Under the pieces are notes generated by a model, which saw nothing but the letters and a program-made list of their open reading frames with translations, had not been told where the DNA came from and searched no databases. A program made the position numbers and the translations under genes. Of a stretch of 5,730 nt of DNA, positions 1 to 5,730 are shown in pieces. The stretch comes from Clostridiales bacterium (lineage in GTDB: Bacteria; Bacillota; Clostridia; Oscillospirales; Oscillospiraceae): contig CABIYX010000046.1 of the NCBI GenBank assembly GCA_902363045.1, positions 11,476-17,205 of the forward strand, given 5' to 3'. The number at the start of each line of letters is the position of its first letter. Position 1 is the first letter of the stretch.

Positions 1-1
1 C

Positions 2-1033
2 AAAGACTCGGTAAAATACGCACCGTTGTTCATGATCGAGACCTTGCAGGAAGCTGCCTATCAGCAGATGCAGGCAGAGGCCAGTCAGATGGCTACTTCT
101 TCCCAACTGCCGGAAGCACAGGAGCAGGCACTGGATGAATACCCCATGCCCGATGAGCAGGTCTCCACACCGGATATGCAGGAATACGGATACTCCTATG
201 ATGGGATGCTCCCTGTTACCAGAGAACGGGCGCTGGAACTGGATGCCGCCGGTTTGACTGTCTATGTGCTGCATGAGGACAATACGGAGAGCATGGTGTT
301 TGACCCACAGGAGATCATGGAGCATGGCGGTCTTTGCGGTGTGGACCGTGAGGAATGGGAGAAAAGCCCTCAGTTCCATGAAAAGGTCATGGAGCGTCAG
401 GAACATCAGCAGGAACGAGAACAGGCATTTCTCTCCCAGAATAGAGATTGCTTTGCCATCTATCAGGTGAGCCGTGACGATCCGCAGAATGTGCGCTTTA
501 TGAATCTGGACTGGCTAAAGTCCCTTGATATTTCCATAGACCGCAGCAATTATGACCTAATCTACACCGCTCCGCTGAGTGAGTCTAGCACTGTGCCGGA
601 GCAGCTGGAAAAACTCTATCAGCAATTCAATCTGGAAAAACCCGTGGACTTTCACAGCCCCTCCATGAGCGTCAGTGACATCGTTGCGATCAAGCAGGAC
701 GGTAAGGTATCCTGTCATTACTGTGACAGCGTTGGTTTTACCCAGATCCCTGGATTCTTTTCGCAAAATCCACTGAAAAATGCGGAGATGGCCGTGGAGG
801 ACGATTACGGCATGATCGACGGTATCATCAACAATGGTGCAAAAGAGCCTACGGTGGCAGAGCTGGAACAGCAGGCCCGAAGCGGTCAGCCCATTTCCCT
901 GATGGACTTGGCTGATGCCGTTCATCGGGAGGAACGGGAAAAGAAAAAGTCCGTTGTGGATCAGCTGAAAAGCCAGCCCAAAGCAGAACACAAAAAGACA
1001 GCACCCAAAAAGAGTGCGGAAAGGGAGATTTGA
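2..1033 (+). CDS. YodL / DUF4316 domain protein of a conjugative element (5' end outside window)
   Basis: The frame is open from base 2, so the start is probably left of the window. A TTG at 26 and an ATG at 32 are possible, but neither has a convincing ribosome binding site, and the residues before them (KDSVKYAPLF) read as real protein. Numbering from the TTG gives 335 residues. Residues 50-115 form an unassigned segment (YGYSYDGMLPVTRERALEL, then TVYVLHEDNTESMVF). Residues 142-245 match the YodL-like domain (CFAIYQV, NYDLIYTAPL, SVSDIVAI, GFTQIPGFF). Residues 248-305 match DUF4316 (NAEMAVEDDYGMIDGIINNG, then QPISLMDLADAVHREE). The tail is strongly basic (KKK, HKK, PKK), which would suit nucleic-acid contact. 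No signal peptide or membrane segment is visible in the part seen. The TGA lies one base before the next start, so the two genes are probably co-transcribed. Domain assignment is from memory; the molecular role is unknown. Confidence 0.83.
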   Translation, partial: KDSVKYAPLFMIETLQEAAYQQMQAEASQMATSSQLPEAQEQALDEYPMPDEQVSTPDMQEYGYSYDGMLPVTRERALELDAAGLTVYVLHEDNTESMVFDPQEIMEHGGLCGVDREEWEKSPQFHEKVMERQEHQQEREQAFLSQNRDCFAIYQVSRDDPQNVRFMNLDWLKSLDISIDRSNYDLIYTAPLSESSTVPEQLEKLYQQFNLEKPVDFHSPSMSVSDIVAIKQDGKVSCHYCDSVGFTQIPGFFSQNPLKNAEMAVEDDYGMIDGIINNGAKEPTVAELEQQARSGQPISLMDLADAVHREEREKKKSVVDQLKSQPKAEHKKTAPKKSAEREI

Positions 1034-1034
1034 T

Positions 1035-1250
1035 ATGGGAAACTTTACTTTTGAGGAAATGAACCTGATGTGCATTTACAATACCGGCAACCGCACCGGA
1101 TTGATCGACAGCCTGCGTGAGATGTGCGGCGAGCTATCACCGGAGGAAACGGAACTGAGGGAGCTGACCGACAGCGCCCTTACGAAGCTCTGTGCGATGA
1201 CCGATGAGGACTTTGCCCAGTTGGAGCTGTATCCGGATTTTGACCAGTAA
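1035..1250 (+). CDS. Transposon-transfer assisting (TTRAP-like) small protein
   Basis: This 71-residue acidic protein begins MGNFTFEEMNLMCIYNTG and continues with a helical segment (LIDSLREM), ELSPEETELRELTDSALTKL, and a C-terminal MTDEDFAQLELYPDF. The pattern FTxEExNLMCIYNTG followed by a late MTDxxFAxL matches what I recall of the TTRAP family, small proteins found in Tn1549-like elements; 60-80 residues is usual. The ATG at 1035 is preferred to an in-frame GTG at 1014 because AGGGAG (1022-1027) sits 7 bases upstream and the conserved MxNFT start then falls at residue 1. It begins two bases after the upstream TGA, so translation may be coupled to the YodL/DUF4316 gene. The family name implies help in transfer, but I know of no defined biochemical activity. 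There are no cysteine clusters, signal peptide or membrane segments. Confidence 0.84.
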   Translation: MGNFTFEEMNLMCIYNTGNRTGLIDSLREMCGELSPEETELRELTDSALTKLCAMTDEDFAQLELYPDFDQ

Positions 1251-1268
1251 ACACCATAACCGCAGGGA

Positions 1269-1291
1269 TGGGGTGGCAAATTGCCACCCCA
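1269..1291 (+). promoter_or_regulatory. Perfect GC-rich palindrome / hairpin between TTRAP and the giant gene
   Basis: Arms TGGGGTGGCAA (1269-1279) and TTGCCACCCCA (1281-1291) are perfect complements around a single A at 1280. As RNA this gives a 9-bp, mostly G-C stem with a 5-base loop (AAAUU). It starts 18 bases after the TTRAP stop and ends 19 bases before the next ribosome binding site. What follows (ACCTCTTTACCCC) has no proper T-run, so it is not a canonical intrinsic terminator. It could be an mRNA 3'-end stabiliser or processing hairpin, an attenuator, or the operator of a dimeric DNA-binding protein. The symmetry is certain; the function is not known. Confidence 0.6.
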
Positions 1292-1310
1292 CCTCTTTAC
1301 CCCAAAACCG

Positions 1311-1319
1311 AAAGGAGGA
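1311..1319 (+). promoter_or_regulatory. Strong ribosome binding site of the giant methylase gene
   Basis: AAAGGAGGA lies 9 bases before the ATG at 1329, nearly a full anti-Shine-Dalgarno match. It fixes the start of the giant open frame. The rest of the 78-base gap holds only the palindrome at 1269-1291; I see no convincing -35/-10 promoter. Confidence 0.85.
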
Positions 1320-1328
1320 CAGAACACC

Positions 1329-4300
1329 ATGCCAACCAAAGCTGAACTATATGCACAGATGGCGGACAAGGTGGCAACACAGCTCACGGGGAGCTGGCAG
1401 GAATGGGCAGGGTTTCTCACCACTGCTTCCCGCCTTTACAAGTACCCGTTCCATGAGCAGCTGATGATCTATGCCCAGCGACCGGACGCCACCGCCTGTG
1501 CAGAGTACGATTTGTGGAATGAAAAGATGGGCCGCTATGTAAGGCGCGGTTCCAAGGGAATCGCTCTGGTGGACGATTCCGGGGACAGACCTCGCCTTCG
1601 CTATGTTTTTGACATTTCCGACACCGGAACCCGTGAACATTCCCGCACTCCCTGGCTGTGGCAGCTGGAGGAGCGCCATCTGGATTCCGTGCAGGCCATG
1701 CTGGAGCGCACCTATGATGTTTCCGGTGATGACCTTGCCGGACAGCTCACTGAGGTAGCCGGAAAACTGGCTGAGGAATACTGGACGGAGCATCAGCAGG
1801 ACTTCTTCTATATCGTTGACGGTTCCTTTTTGGAGGAATATGATGAGTTTAACATCGGAGTACAGTTCAAGGCAGCAGCCACCGTCAGCATCACTTACTC
1901 TTTGATGTCCCGCTGCGGACTGGAGCCGGAACGCTACTTCGACCACGAAGATTTCATGGCGATCTTTGATTTCAACACCCCGTCCACCATCGGGGCGCTG
2001 GGAACAGCGGTCAGCCAGATCAACCAGCAGGTGCTGCGGCAGATCGGCGTCACCGTCCGAAATGCAGAGCGCGAAGCCAACCAAGAAAGGAGCAAACAAG
2101 ATGAACAATCCCATGACCTATATCCAGAACGGAGACTATCTGATTCCCGACCTGAAGCTGAGCCAGCAGCCGGAGAAACCCCTGGGCAAGTACGGCAGGA
2201 TGAGGAAAACCTACCTGAAGGAACACCGTCCCATCCTCTACAACCAGATGCTACTGAGCGAGAAGCTGTACCCGCACCTTCTGGAGATCGACGAGACCGC
2301 CCAGAGCAGACTGGAGCAGATGATACCCCAACTGGCGAAGGAAGCGGGAGCCACCGAGGAACTGAAAGCCAGCGATCCCATGAAGTGGGTGGGGCTGATG
2401 AACACCTGCAAAGCCCAGGCCGAGGAAATCCTGATGGCGGAGCTTATCAACAGCTGACCCTAAACCTGTTCCTCTCCGAAGCAGAACAGATCCAATCCAT
2501 AGATGAAGCAGAGAATGTAGCGCATACATCCTCTGCTTTTTCTTTTGCTCAAAATGACATCGACCATGTGCTGCGTTTGGGCGGCAATACAGACCGCCAG
2601 AGGGAGCGTGTGGTTGCAGCCTTTGAAAAACAGAAAACCACCGCTGAGATTGCCGGGATACTGAAAACGCTGTACCACGGCGGCAACGGCCTTGGCAGTG
2701 TGAGCGCATGGTATGCCGAGGATGGTATCCATCTTTCTCATGGGAAGTCTGTCCGTTATGACAGGTCTGCCCAGGTCATTTCCTGGGAGAGCGCCGCAGA
2801 GCGTATCGGGGAGCTTTTGGAGAGCGGACAGTTTGCCTCCAATGTAGAGCTTGCAGAAGCGGCAGGCTATGAACGATCCCTCCTCTCGGAAAAGCTCTGG
2901 CATCTGTATCACGATTTCAGCGAGGACGCCAGAGAAGCCGGATATTTGTCCAGCCTGTCAGAGATCAAAGGCAATGGGTTCCCAGAGGAGACCCGCCGCC
3001 TGACGGAGCAGCTGAGTGACCCAGCTTTCCGCCAGACCCTCAAGGAAGAATACGCTGCCTTCTGGACTGCCTATCAGCAGGATCGTGACCTGTTGCGTTT
3101 TCACTATCACAGACCGAGGGAGATCTGGGAGAACCTGAAGGACCTTGACCTGCCACGCAGGACTTTTTCTTCGGACCTTTCCCAAGTGCCAACCGTTCAG
3201 CACTTCATTACCGAGGATGAAATCGACGCCGCCATGACTGGTGGCAGCAGTTTCGCCGGAGGAAAAGGCCGTATCTATGCGTTCTTCATGGAAAACCACA
3301 CGGACAAGGAAAAAGTGAGATTCCTCAAAGACGAGTATGGCATTGGCGGTCGCTCTCATGCACTGTCCGGCGCAACACACAGCGGCGAAGATCACGACGG
3401 AAAAGGACTGCACTATAAAAAGCAGGACTGCCCGGATGTTCACTTGAACTGGGAAAAGGTTGCCAAGCGAATTACCTCTCTTGTCCAGAAAGGCCGCTAT
3501 CTTACCGAACAGGAACAGGCACAGTATGACAAGATCCAGTCTGAACAGGAACAGGCCGAAGAAGATGCCATTCAAGCCCAGCAGCCGGAGATGGAGGAAG
3601 AAACACCAAAGCCTACCCTTGGGGAGCAGTTTGAGCAGTATAAGCCTGTGGTGACTGCCGCCATTTCCGAGGATACCGCATATCGCAATGCCTGCGGGCA
3701 TTCTGACCGTGAAAATGCTGTCATCGAGGGTAATGCCGCAGTGCGCCGTGCAGTCCTTGGTTCTAAGGATATGGAGCTGATCAGACTCTATTCGGATGTG
3801 CCGGAGTTCCGTCAGCGTTTACACCGGGAAGTGATCGACGAGACCTATCCAAAGCTCCATGAGCTTCTGCGCCCTCTTTCTCAGGAAGATATTGATACTG
3901 CCCTTTGTGCATGGAACGGCAATATCGAGAGTAAACACGCTGTTGTCCGCTATATGAAAGACCATGCAAGAGAAAAAGATACCGCCGCATGGCTGGCTCA
4001 GGAATACGGCGGCAGTAACAGCCTGTTCGTTGTCCGTGCTGGAAGCCCGGAGGAAACGCAGCTGCCCTGGCCGAAGGTACAGCGCAGGCTTGCCCAGCTC
4101 ATTCAGGAGGACCGGTTCTATACCGAAGAAGAACAGGACCGTTTTGACGACATTGACCCAATTGCCATCCGGGAAGCTCTGGAGGAAAGAGGGATCGTCA
4201 ACGGCCAGGTGGCAGACCCGGAAAAACTGGACAATGATCCGTTTATCCAACAGGTGATGTCGGATGTAGAGCAGATCGCAGCTGCTGAGACAGAGCAGAC

Positions 4301-5730
4301 TTCCGAGGTTTCCATTTCCGATGAGGAATATGATGCAGTTCGCCGCCCAACTCCGCAAAGAACCTCCTATGACCCTGCCGCCCCGGTCTATGCCGTGGGC
4401 GATACCGTGTATATCGAGGATGACGCCTATCAGATCACCGAGCTGCGAGAGGACACCGTACAGCTTCTGCCCACCGGGATGGTATATCCCATCTACCGGG
4501 CAGAGCGCAAAGAACAGTTCGAGCAGCTGCTTCGGGCAGACCGCCGCAATGCTTACTATACCGAGTTTCTTCCTACTGACCCGGACAAGGCAGATCAGGA
4601 CTTGCGGGATGTATTGGCTCATGGACTGATGGATGAAGCGGATAAAAAGCAGATTTCCACGCTGCTGCAATCCGGCAGGAGCAACAGCGAGATCGCCTAC
4701 TGGCTGAGCAGAGCCTATTCCGGTGAGATCGAGACACTGAATCTGGAGACCGGCGATATTGCCGATTACCGTACCACGGCACAGGGCATAGAACTGGAAG
4801 TCATGGATGCAGAGGAAAAGCGTCTGGCTATGCTGTATTTCCGCTGGGATGAAGTTGCGCCTTTGCTGCGCGGGATGTATGCCCGTCAGCAGGACGGTTT
4901 TGGACAGGAACGCCCCGAACCGGCTGCCGAATCCCCGGCCTTCCATTCCGAGACCGTGGCCGTCTATCCGGGCGATAAGAACAATCTGCCTTATGATGTG
5001 GTGGTGGAACGACTGCATATCGAGGAGCCGGAGCCACCAGTCCCTGTGACAGAGTCGGAGAAAACCTTTGAGGAAGTGCTGGACGAACACCCGGTTTCCA
5101 TTCAGGTCAATGGCCAGTGGCAGACCTTCCCCAATGCCAAAGCTGCCGAGGAAGCCTCCTATGAGGAATACAAGGCTAACCTGCGTCGCAATGCAAAAAA
5201 CTTCCGCATTACCGATGAGCATTTGGGTGAAGGCGGTCCGAAAGCCAAGTTCCAGGCAAATGTCAATGCGATTCGTTTGCTGAAAGAGCTGGAAGCTGCC
5301 GGACAGCAGGCAAGCCCCGAACAGCAGGAGGTTCTTTCTCGATATGTGGGCTGGGGCGGTCTCTCTGATGCGTTTGACCCGGAGAAACCGGCATGGGCTT
5401 TAGAGTATGCCCAGCTGAAAGAGCTGCTGACCCCGGAGGAATATGCCGCCGGCAGAAGCTCCACCCTAAACGCCCATTACACCAGTCCTACGGTCATCAA
5501 AGCGATTTACGATGCTGTGGACCGTATGGGATTTGAAACCGGAAATATTCTGGAGCCATCTATGGGTGTGGGCAATTTCTTCGGTATGCTGCCGGAGGAA
5601 ATGAGAAACAGCCGTCTGTACGGCGTGGAGCTGGACCCGGTTTCCGGGCGTATTGCAAAGCAGCTCTATCCCAAGGCGGACATCACAGTAGGCGGCTTTG
5701 AGACCACCGACAGGCGTGACTTCTTTGACC
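1329..5730 (+). CDS. Giant ArdC-like / N6-adenine DNA methylase (likely -helicase) element protein, 3' end outside window
   Basis: One frame is open from the ATG at 1329 to the right edge: 1467 codons and no stop. Residues 20-85 resemble the ArdC N-terminal domain (SWQEWAGFL, KYPFHEQLMIYAQRPDATAC, YVRRGSKGIAL). A conserved segment follows (YIVDGSFLEEYDEFNIGVQF near 175-195). Residues 258-377 are a hydrophilic linker overprinted by tnpV. A diverged module occurs at 411-504, 632-736, 855-942 and 1100-1184, with a small beta-rich stretch at 1020-1074. From about 1291 (NFRITDEHLGEGGPK) the methylase part begins: YVGWGGL (1339-1345), HYTSP (1383-1387), SAM-binding motif I LEPSMGVGNFFG (1408-1419) and YGVELDPVSGR just after. 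The catalytic NPPY-like motif and any helicase motifs would lie past the edge. Relatives I recall run to 2000-3000 residues and carry SNF2-type helicase motifs. Likely role is protection or processing of element DNA during transfer (inferred). The antirestriction reading rests on the ArdC resemblance. Confidence 0.86.
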   Translation, partial: MPTKAELYAQMADKVATQLTGSWQEWAGFLTTASRLYKYPFHEQLMIYAQRPDATACAEYDLWNEKMGRYVRRGSKGIALVDDSGDRPRLRYVFDISDTGTREHSRTPWLWQLEERHLDSVQAMLERTYDVSGDDLAGQLTEVAGKLAEEYWTEHQQDFFYIVDGSFLEEYDEFNIGVQFKAAATVSITYSLMSRCGLEPERYFDHEDFMAIFDFNTPSTIGALGTAVSQINQQVLRQIGVTVRNAEREANQERSKQDEQSHDLYPERRLSDSRPEAEPAAGETPGQVRQDEENLPEGTPSHPLQPDATEREAVPAPSGDRRDRPEQTGADDTPTGEGSGSHRGTESQRSHEVGGADEHLQSPGRGNPDGGAYQQLTLNLFLSEAEQIQSIDEAENVAHTSSAFSFAQNDIDHVLRLGGNTDRQRERVVAAFEKQKTTAEIAGILKTLYHGGNGLGSVSAWYAEDGIHLSHGKSVRYDRSAQVISWESAAERIGELLESGQFASNVELAEAAGYERSLLSEKLWHLYHDFSEDAREAGYLSSLSEIKGNGFPEETRRLTEQLSDPAFRQTLKEEYAAFWTAYQQDRDLLRFHYHRPREIWENLKDLDLPRRTFSSDLSQVPTVQHFITEDEIDAAMTGGSSFAGGKGRIYAFFMENHTDKEKVRFLKDEYGIGGRSHALSGATHSGEDHDGKGLHYKKQDCPDVHLNWEKVAKRITSLVQKGRYLTEQEQAQYDKIQSEQEQAEEDAIQAQQPEMEEETPKPTLGEQFEQYKPVVTAAISEDTAYRNACGHSDRENAVIEGNAAVRRAVLGSKDMELIRLYSDVPEFRQRLHREVIDETYPKLHELLRPLSQEDIDTALCAWNGNIESKHAVVRYMKDHAREKDTAAWLAQEYGGSNSLFVVRAGSPEETQLPWPKVQRRLAQLIQEDRFYTEEEQDRFDDIDPIAIREALEERGIVNGQVADPEKLDNDPFIQQVMSDVEQIAAAETEQTSEVSISDEEYDAVRRPTPQRTSYDPAAPVYAVGDTVYIEDDAYQITELREDTVQLLPTGMVYPIYRAERKEQFEQLLRADRRNAYYTEFLPTDPDKADQDLRDVLAHGLMDEADKKQISTLLQSGRSNSEIAYWLSRAYSGEIETLNLETGDIADYRTTAQGIELEVMDAEEKRLAMLYFRWDEVAPLLRGMYARQQDGFGQERPEPAAESPAFHSETVAVYPGDKNNLPYDVVVERLHIEEPEPPVPVTESEKTFEEVLDEHPVSIQVNGQWQTFPNAKAAEEASYEEYKANLRRNAKNFRITDEHLGEGGPKAKFQANVNAIRLLKELEAAGQQASPEQQEVLSRYVGWGGLSDAFDPEKPAWALEYAQLKELLTPEEYAAGRSSTLNAHYTSPTVIKAIYDAVDRMGFETGNILEPSMGVGNFFGMLPEEMRNSRLYGVELDPVSGRIAKQLYPKADITVGGFETTDRRDFFD
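2086..2092 (+). promoter_or_regulatory. Internal ribosome binding site for tnpV
   Basis: AAAGGAG lies 8 bases before the ATG at 2101, inside the giant gene, where these bases encode part of QERSKQ. Its strength and ideal spacing argue that TnpV is initiated independently. No stop of the giant frame is nearby, so termination-reinitiation cannot supply ribosomes from that frame. Confidence 0.8.
2101..2457 (+). CDS. tnpV: Transposon-encoded TnpV-like protein, nested inside the giant gene in another frame
   Basis: This 118-residue protein begins MNNPMTYIQNGDYLIPDL. It has the features I recall for TnpV: an N-terminal GDYLIPDL, then KPLGKYGRMRKTYLKEHRP at about 31-49, an acidic helical middle (LLEIDETAQSRLEQMIPQL), and a C-terminal ATEELKASDPMKWVGLMN followed by AQAEEILMAELINS. 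About 115-125 residues is normal for the family, so it appears complete. The ATG at 2101 is chosen over upstream in-frame starts such as 1966 because AAAGGAG lies 8 bases before it and the 45 extra residues are an Arg/Ser/Pro-rich frame shadow. The whole gene lies within the 1329 frame, which stays open in the other phase. Its wobble position is the first codon position of the giant gene. A terminator-like hairpin follows its stop. The function of TnpV is not established; it is predicted cytosolic, with no membrane segment. Confidence 0.85.
   Translation: MNNPMTYIQNGDYLIPDLKLSQQPEKPLGKYGRMRKTYLKEHRPILYNQMLLSEKLYPHLLEIDETAQSRLEQMIPQLAKEAGATEELKASDPMKWVGLMNTCKAQAEEILMAELINS
2505..2546 (+). terminator. 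Two-tier hairpin plus T-rich run after tnpV, inside the giant gene
   Basis: AAGCAGAG (2506-2513) pairs perfectly with CTCTGCTT (2531-2538). After one A/C mismatch, ATGTA (2515-2519) pairs with TACAT (2525-2529) around the loop GCGCA. The descending arm runs directly into TTTTTCTTTT (2537-2546). A G-T pair can add to the base (2505/2539). The hairpin starts 48 bases after the TnpV stop codon. The shape and T-run are those of an intrinsic terminator, though the stem is only moderately GC-rich and the T-run contains one C. In the giant frame the segment encodes DEAENVAHTSSAFSF, so ribosomes translating that gene would open it. No termination has been measured. Confidence 0.55.
2559..2840 (+). 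repeat. Module copy 1 in the giant protein (residues 411-504)
   Basis: It starts with IDHVLRLGGN, has the central ILKTLYHGGNG and AEDGIHLS, and ends with ISWESAAERIGELLESGQF. The order is an ID..L opening, a helix ending in (L)K..Y.GG, a short strand with a G, then a W...(V/A)..RI..L helix. This is shared with the other three copies. The similarity is at protein level only, so this is an old internal duplication or a recruited domain family. Confidence 0.6.
3222..3536 (+). repeat. Module copy 2 in the giant protein (residues 632-736)
   Basis: It opens IDAAMTGGSSF, has RIYAFFMEN, then FLKDEYGIGGRS, DGKGLHY, and closes with LNWEKVAKRITSLVQKGRY-LTEQEQ. It is the best match to the module as I remember it from relatives (FLKxEYGIGG is the most conserved part). 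It is followed by a Glu/Gln-rich linker at residues 737-760. Confidence 0.66.
3891..4154 (+). repeat. Module copy 3 in the giant protein (residues 855-942)
   Basis: It opens IDTALCAWNGN, has VVRYMKDH and WLAQEYGGSNS, and closes with LPWPKVQRRLAQLIQEDRF-YTEEEQ. The closing helix and the F/Y-x-TEEEQ tail align directly with copy 2 (RY-LTEQEQ), which makes this pair the clearest evidence for repetition. Confidence 0.64.
4626..4880 (+). repeat. Module copy 4 in the giant protein (residues 1100-1184), degenerate
   Basis: It has ISTLLQSGRSNSEIAYWLSRAYSG in the place of the central helix and Y.GG turn, then TTAQGIELEVMD, and closes with FRWDEVAPLLRGMY. The W..V...L helix is kept, but the ID..L opening is weak (LMDEADKKQI). 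It is the least certain copy and could be an unrelated helical domain. Confidence 0.45.

Noticed and set aside
264..470. A 68-codon + strand frame inside the YodL/DUF4316 gene
   Set aside because: It is Arg/Trp/Ser-rich, has no ribosome binding site, and overlaps a well-supported domain protein. Unlike tnpV, it matches no family I know.
1966..2100. A 45-residue N-terminal extension of TnpV from an upstream in-frame ATG
   Set aside because: The extra residues are Ser/Arg/Pro-rich frame shadow of the giant gene, and the strong ribosome binding site and family-typical N-terminus both point to 2101.
2080..2105. Programmed +1 frameshift joining the giant protein's N-terminus to TnpV
   Set aside because: The frame relation would allow it, but I see no slippery codon with a stop or stimulatory structure, and TnpV has its own ribosome binding site and start codon.
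1347..2114. A 255-codon open frame on the - strand
   Set aside because: It mirrors the ArdC-like N-terminal region of the giant gene. No family signature is visible, and its 5' end covers the tnpV ribosome binding site by coincidence.
3149..3170. Short hairpin CCTGC/GCAGG followed by ACTTTTTCTT
   Set aside because: It is only a 5-bp stem with a 3-base loop, lies mid-gene with no gene end nearby, and the T-run is offset by two bases. It is weaker than the 2505-2546 structure and plausible by chance.
2958..3701. A 247-codon open frame on the - strand
   Set aside because: Same reasoning: it is antisense to the giant gene over modules 1-3, with hydrophobic shadow composition and no recognisable motifs.
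3819..5222. A 467-codon open frame on the - strand
   Set aside because: It lies entirely opposite the giant gene, whose frame carries clear domain repeats. Its product is a Leu/Ile/Phe/Gly/His-rich mirror of Glu/Lys/Gln-rich coding sequence with no recognisable family, which is typical of an antisense shadow.
4807..5283. Two short + strand frames (4807-5049 and 5068-5283) within the giant gene, examined as further nested genes
   Set aside because: They have Arg/Ser/Pro/Cys-rich shadow composition, no strong ribosome binding site, and no recognisable family. The outer frame shows no change in composition over them.

Overview
The window looks like the accessory/transfer part of a Tn1549-type integrative conjugative element from a gut Clostridia bacterium (Lachnospiraceae/Oscillospiraceae-like). 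I infer this from four recognisable element proteins, strong AGGAGG-type ribosome binding sites, moderately GC-rich codon use and tight same-strand packing. All real genes are on the + strand. I recognised the families from memory of their sequences; no search was run.

Layout: (1) bases 2-1033 hold the 3' part of a YodL/DUF4316 protein whose true start probably lies left of the window. (2) One base later, 1035-1250 encodes a 71-residue transposon-transfer assisting protein (TTRAP). (3) A 78-base gap carries a perfect GC-rich palindrome (1269-1291) and a strong ribosome binding site. (4) From 1329 to the right edge one frame stays open with no stop for 1467 codons. This is the N-terminal half or so of the giant ArdC-like / N6-adenine methylase (and, in relatives, SNF2 helicase) protein of these elements. 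(5) Entirely inside that frame, in another frame on the same strand, 2101-2457 encodes TnpV behind its own strong ribosome binding site. (6) 48 bases after the TnpV stop, still inside the giant gene, lies a two-tier hairpin followed by a T-rich run (2505-2546) that resembles an intrinsic terminator.

The most interesting structure is items 4-6 together: a complete small gene overprinted on a disordered linker of a giant gene, with a terminator-like hairpin just past its stop. Translation of the giant gene would be expected to disrupt that hairpin, so the arrangement could set the ratio of TnpV-only to full-length messages. That mechanism is inference; the overlap, the ribosome binding site and the hairpin are read directly. 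A second notable structure is a roughly 90-residue module that appears four times, diverged, in the giant protein before its methylase domain.

How the genes may work together: ArdC-like and methylase domains in one polypeptide suggest protection or processing of element DNA during transfer. TTRAP, TnpV and the YodL/DUF4316 protein are conserved companions of such elements without settled biochemical roles. No relaxase, integrase, attachment site, tRNA, rRNA or CRISPR array was found.
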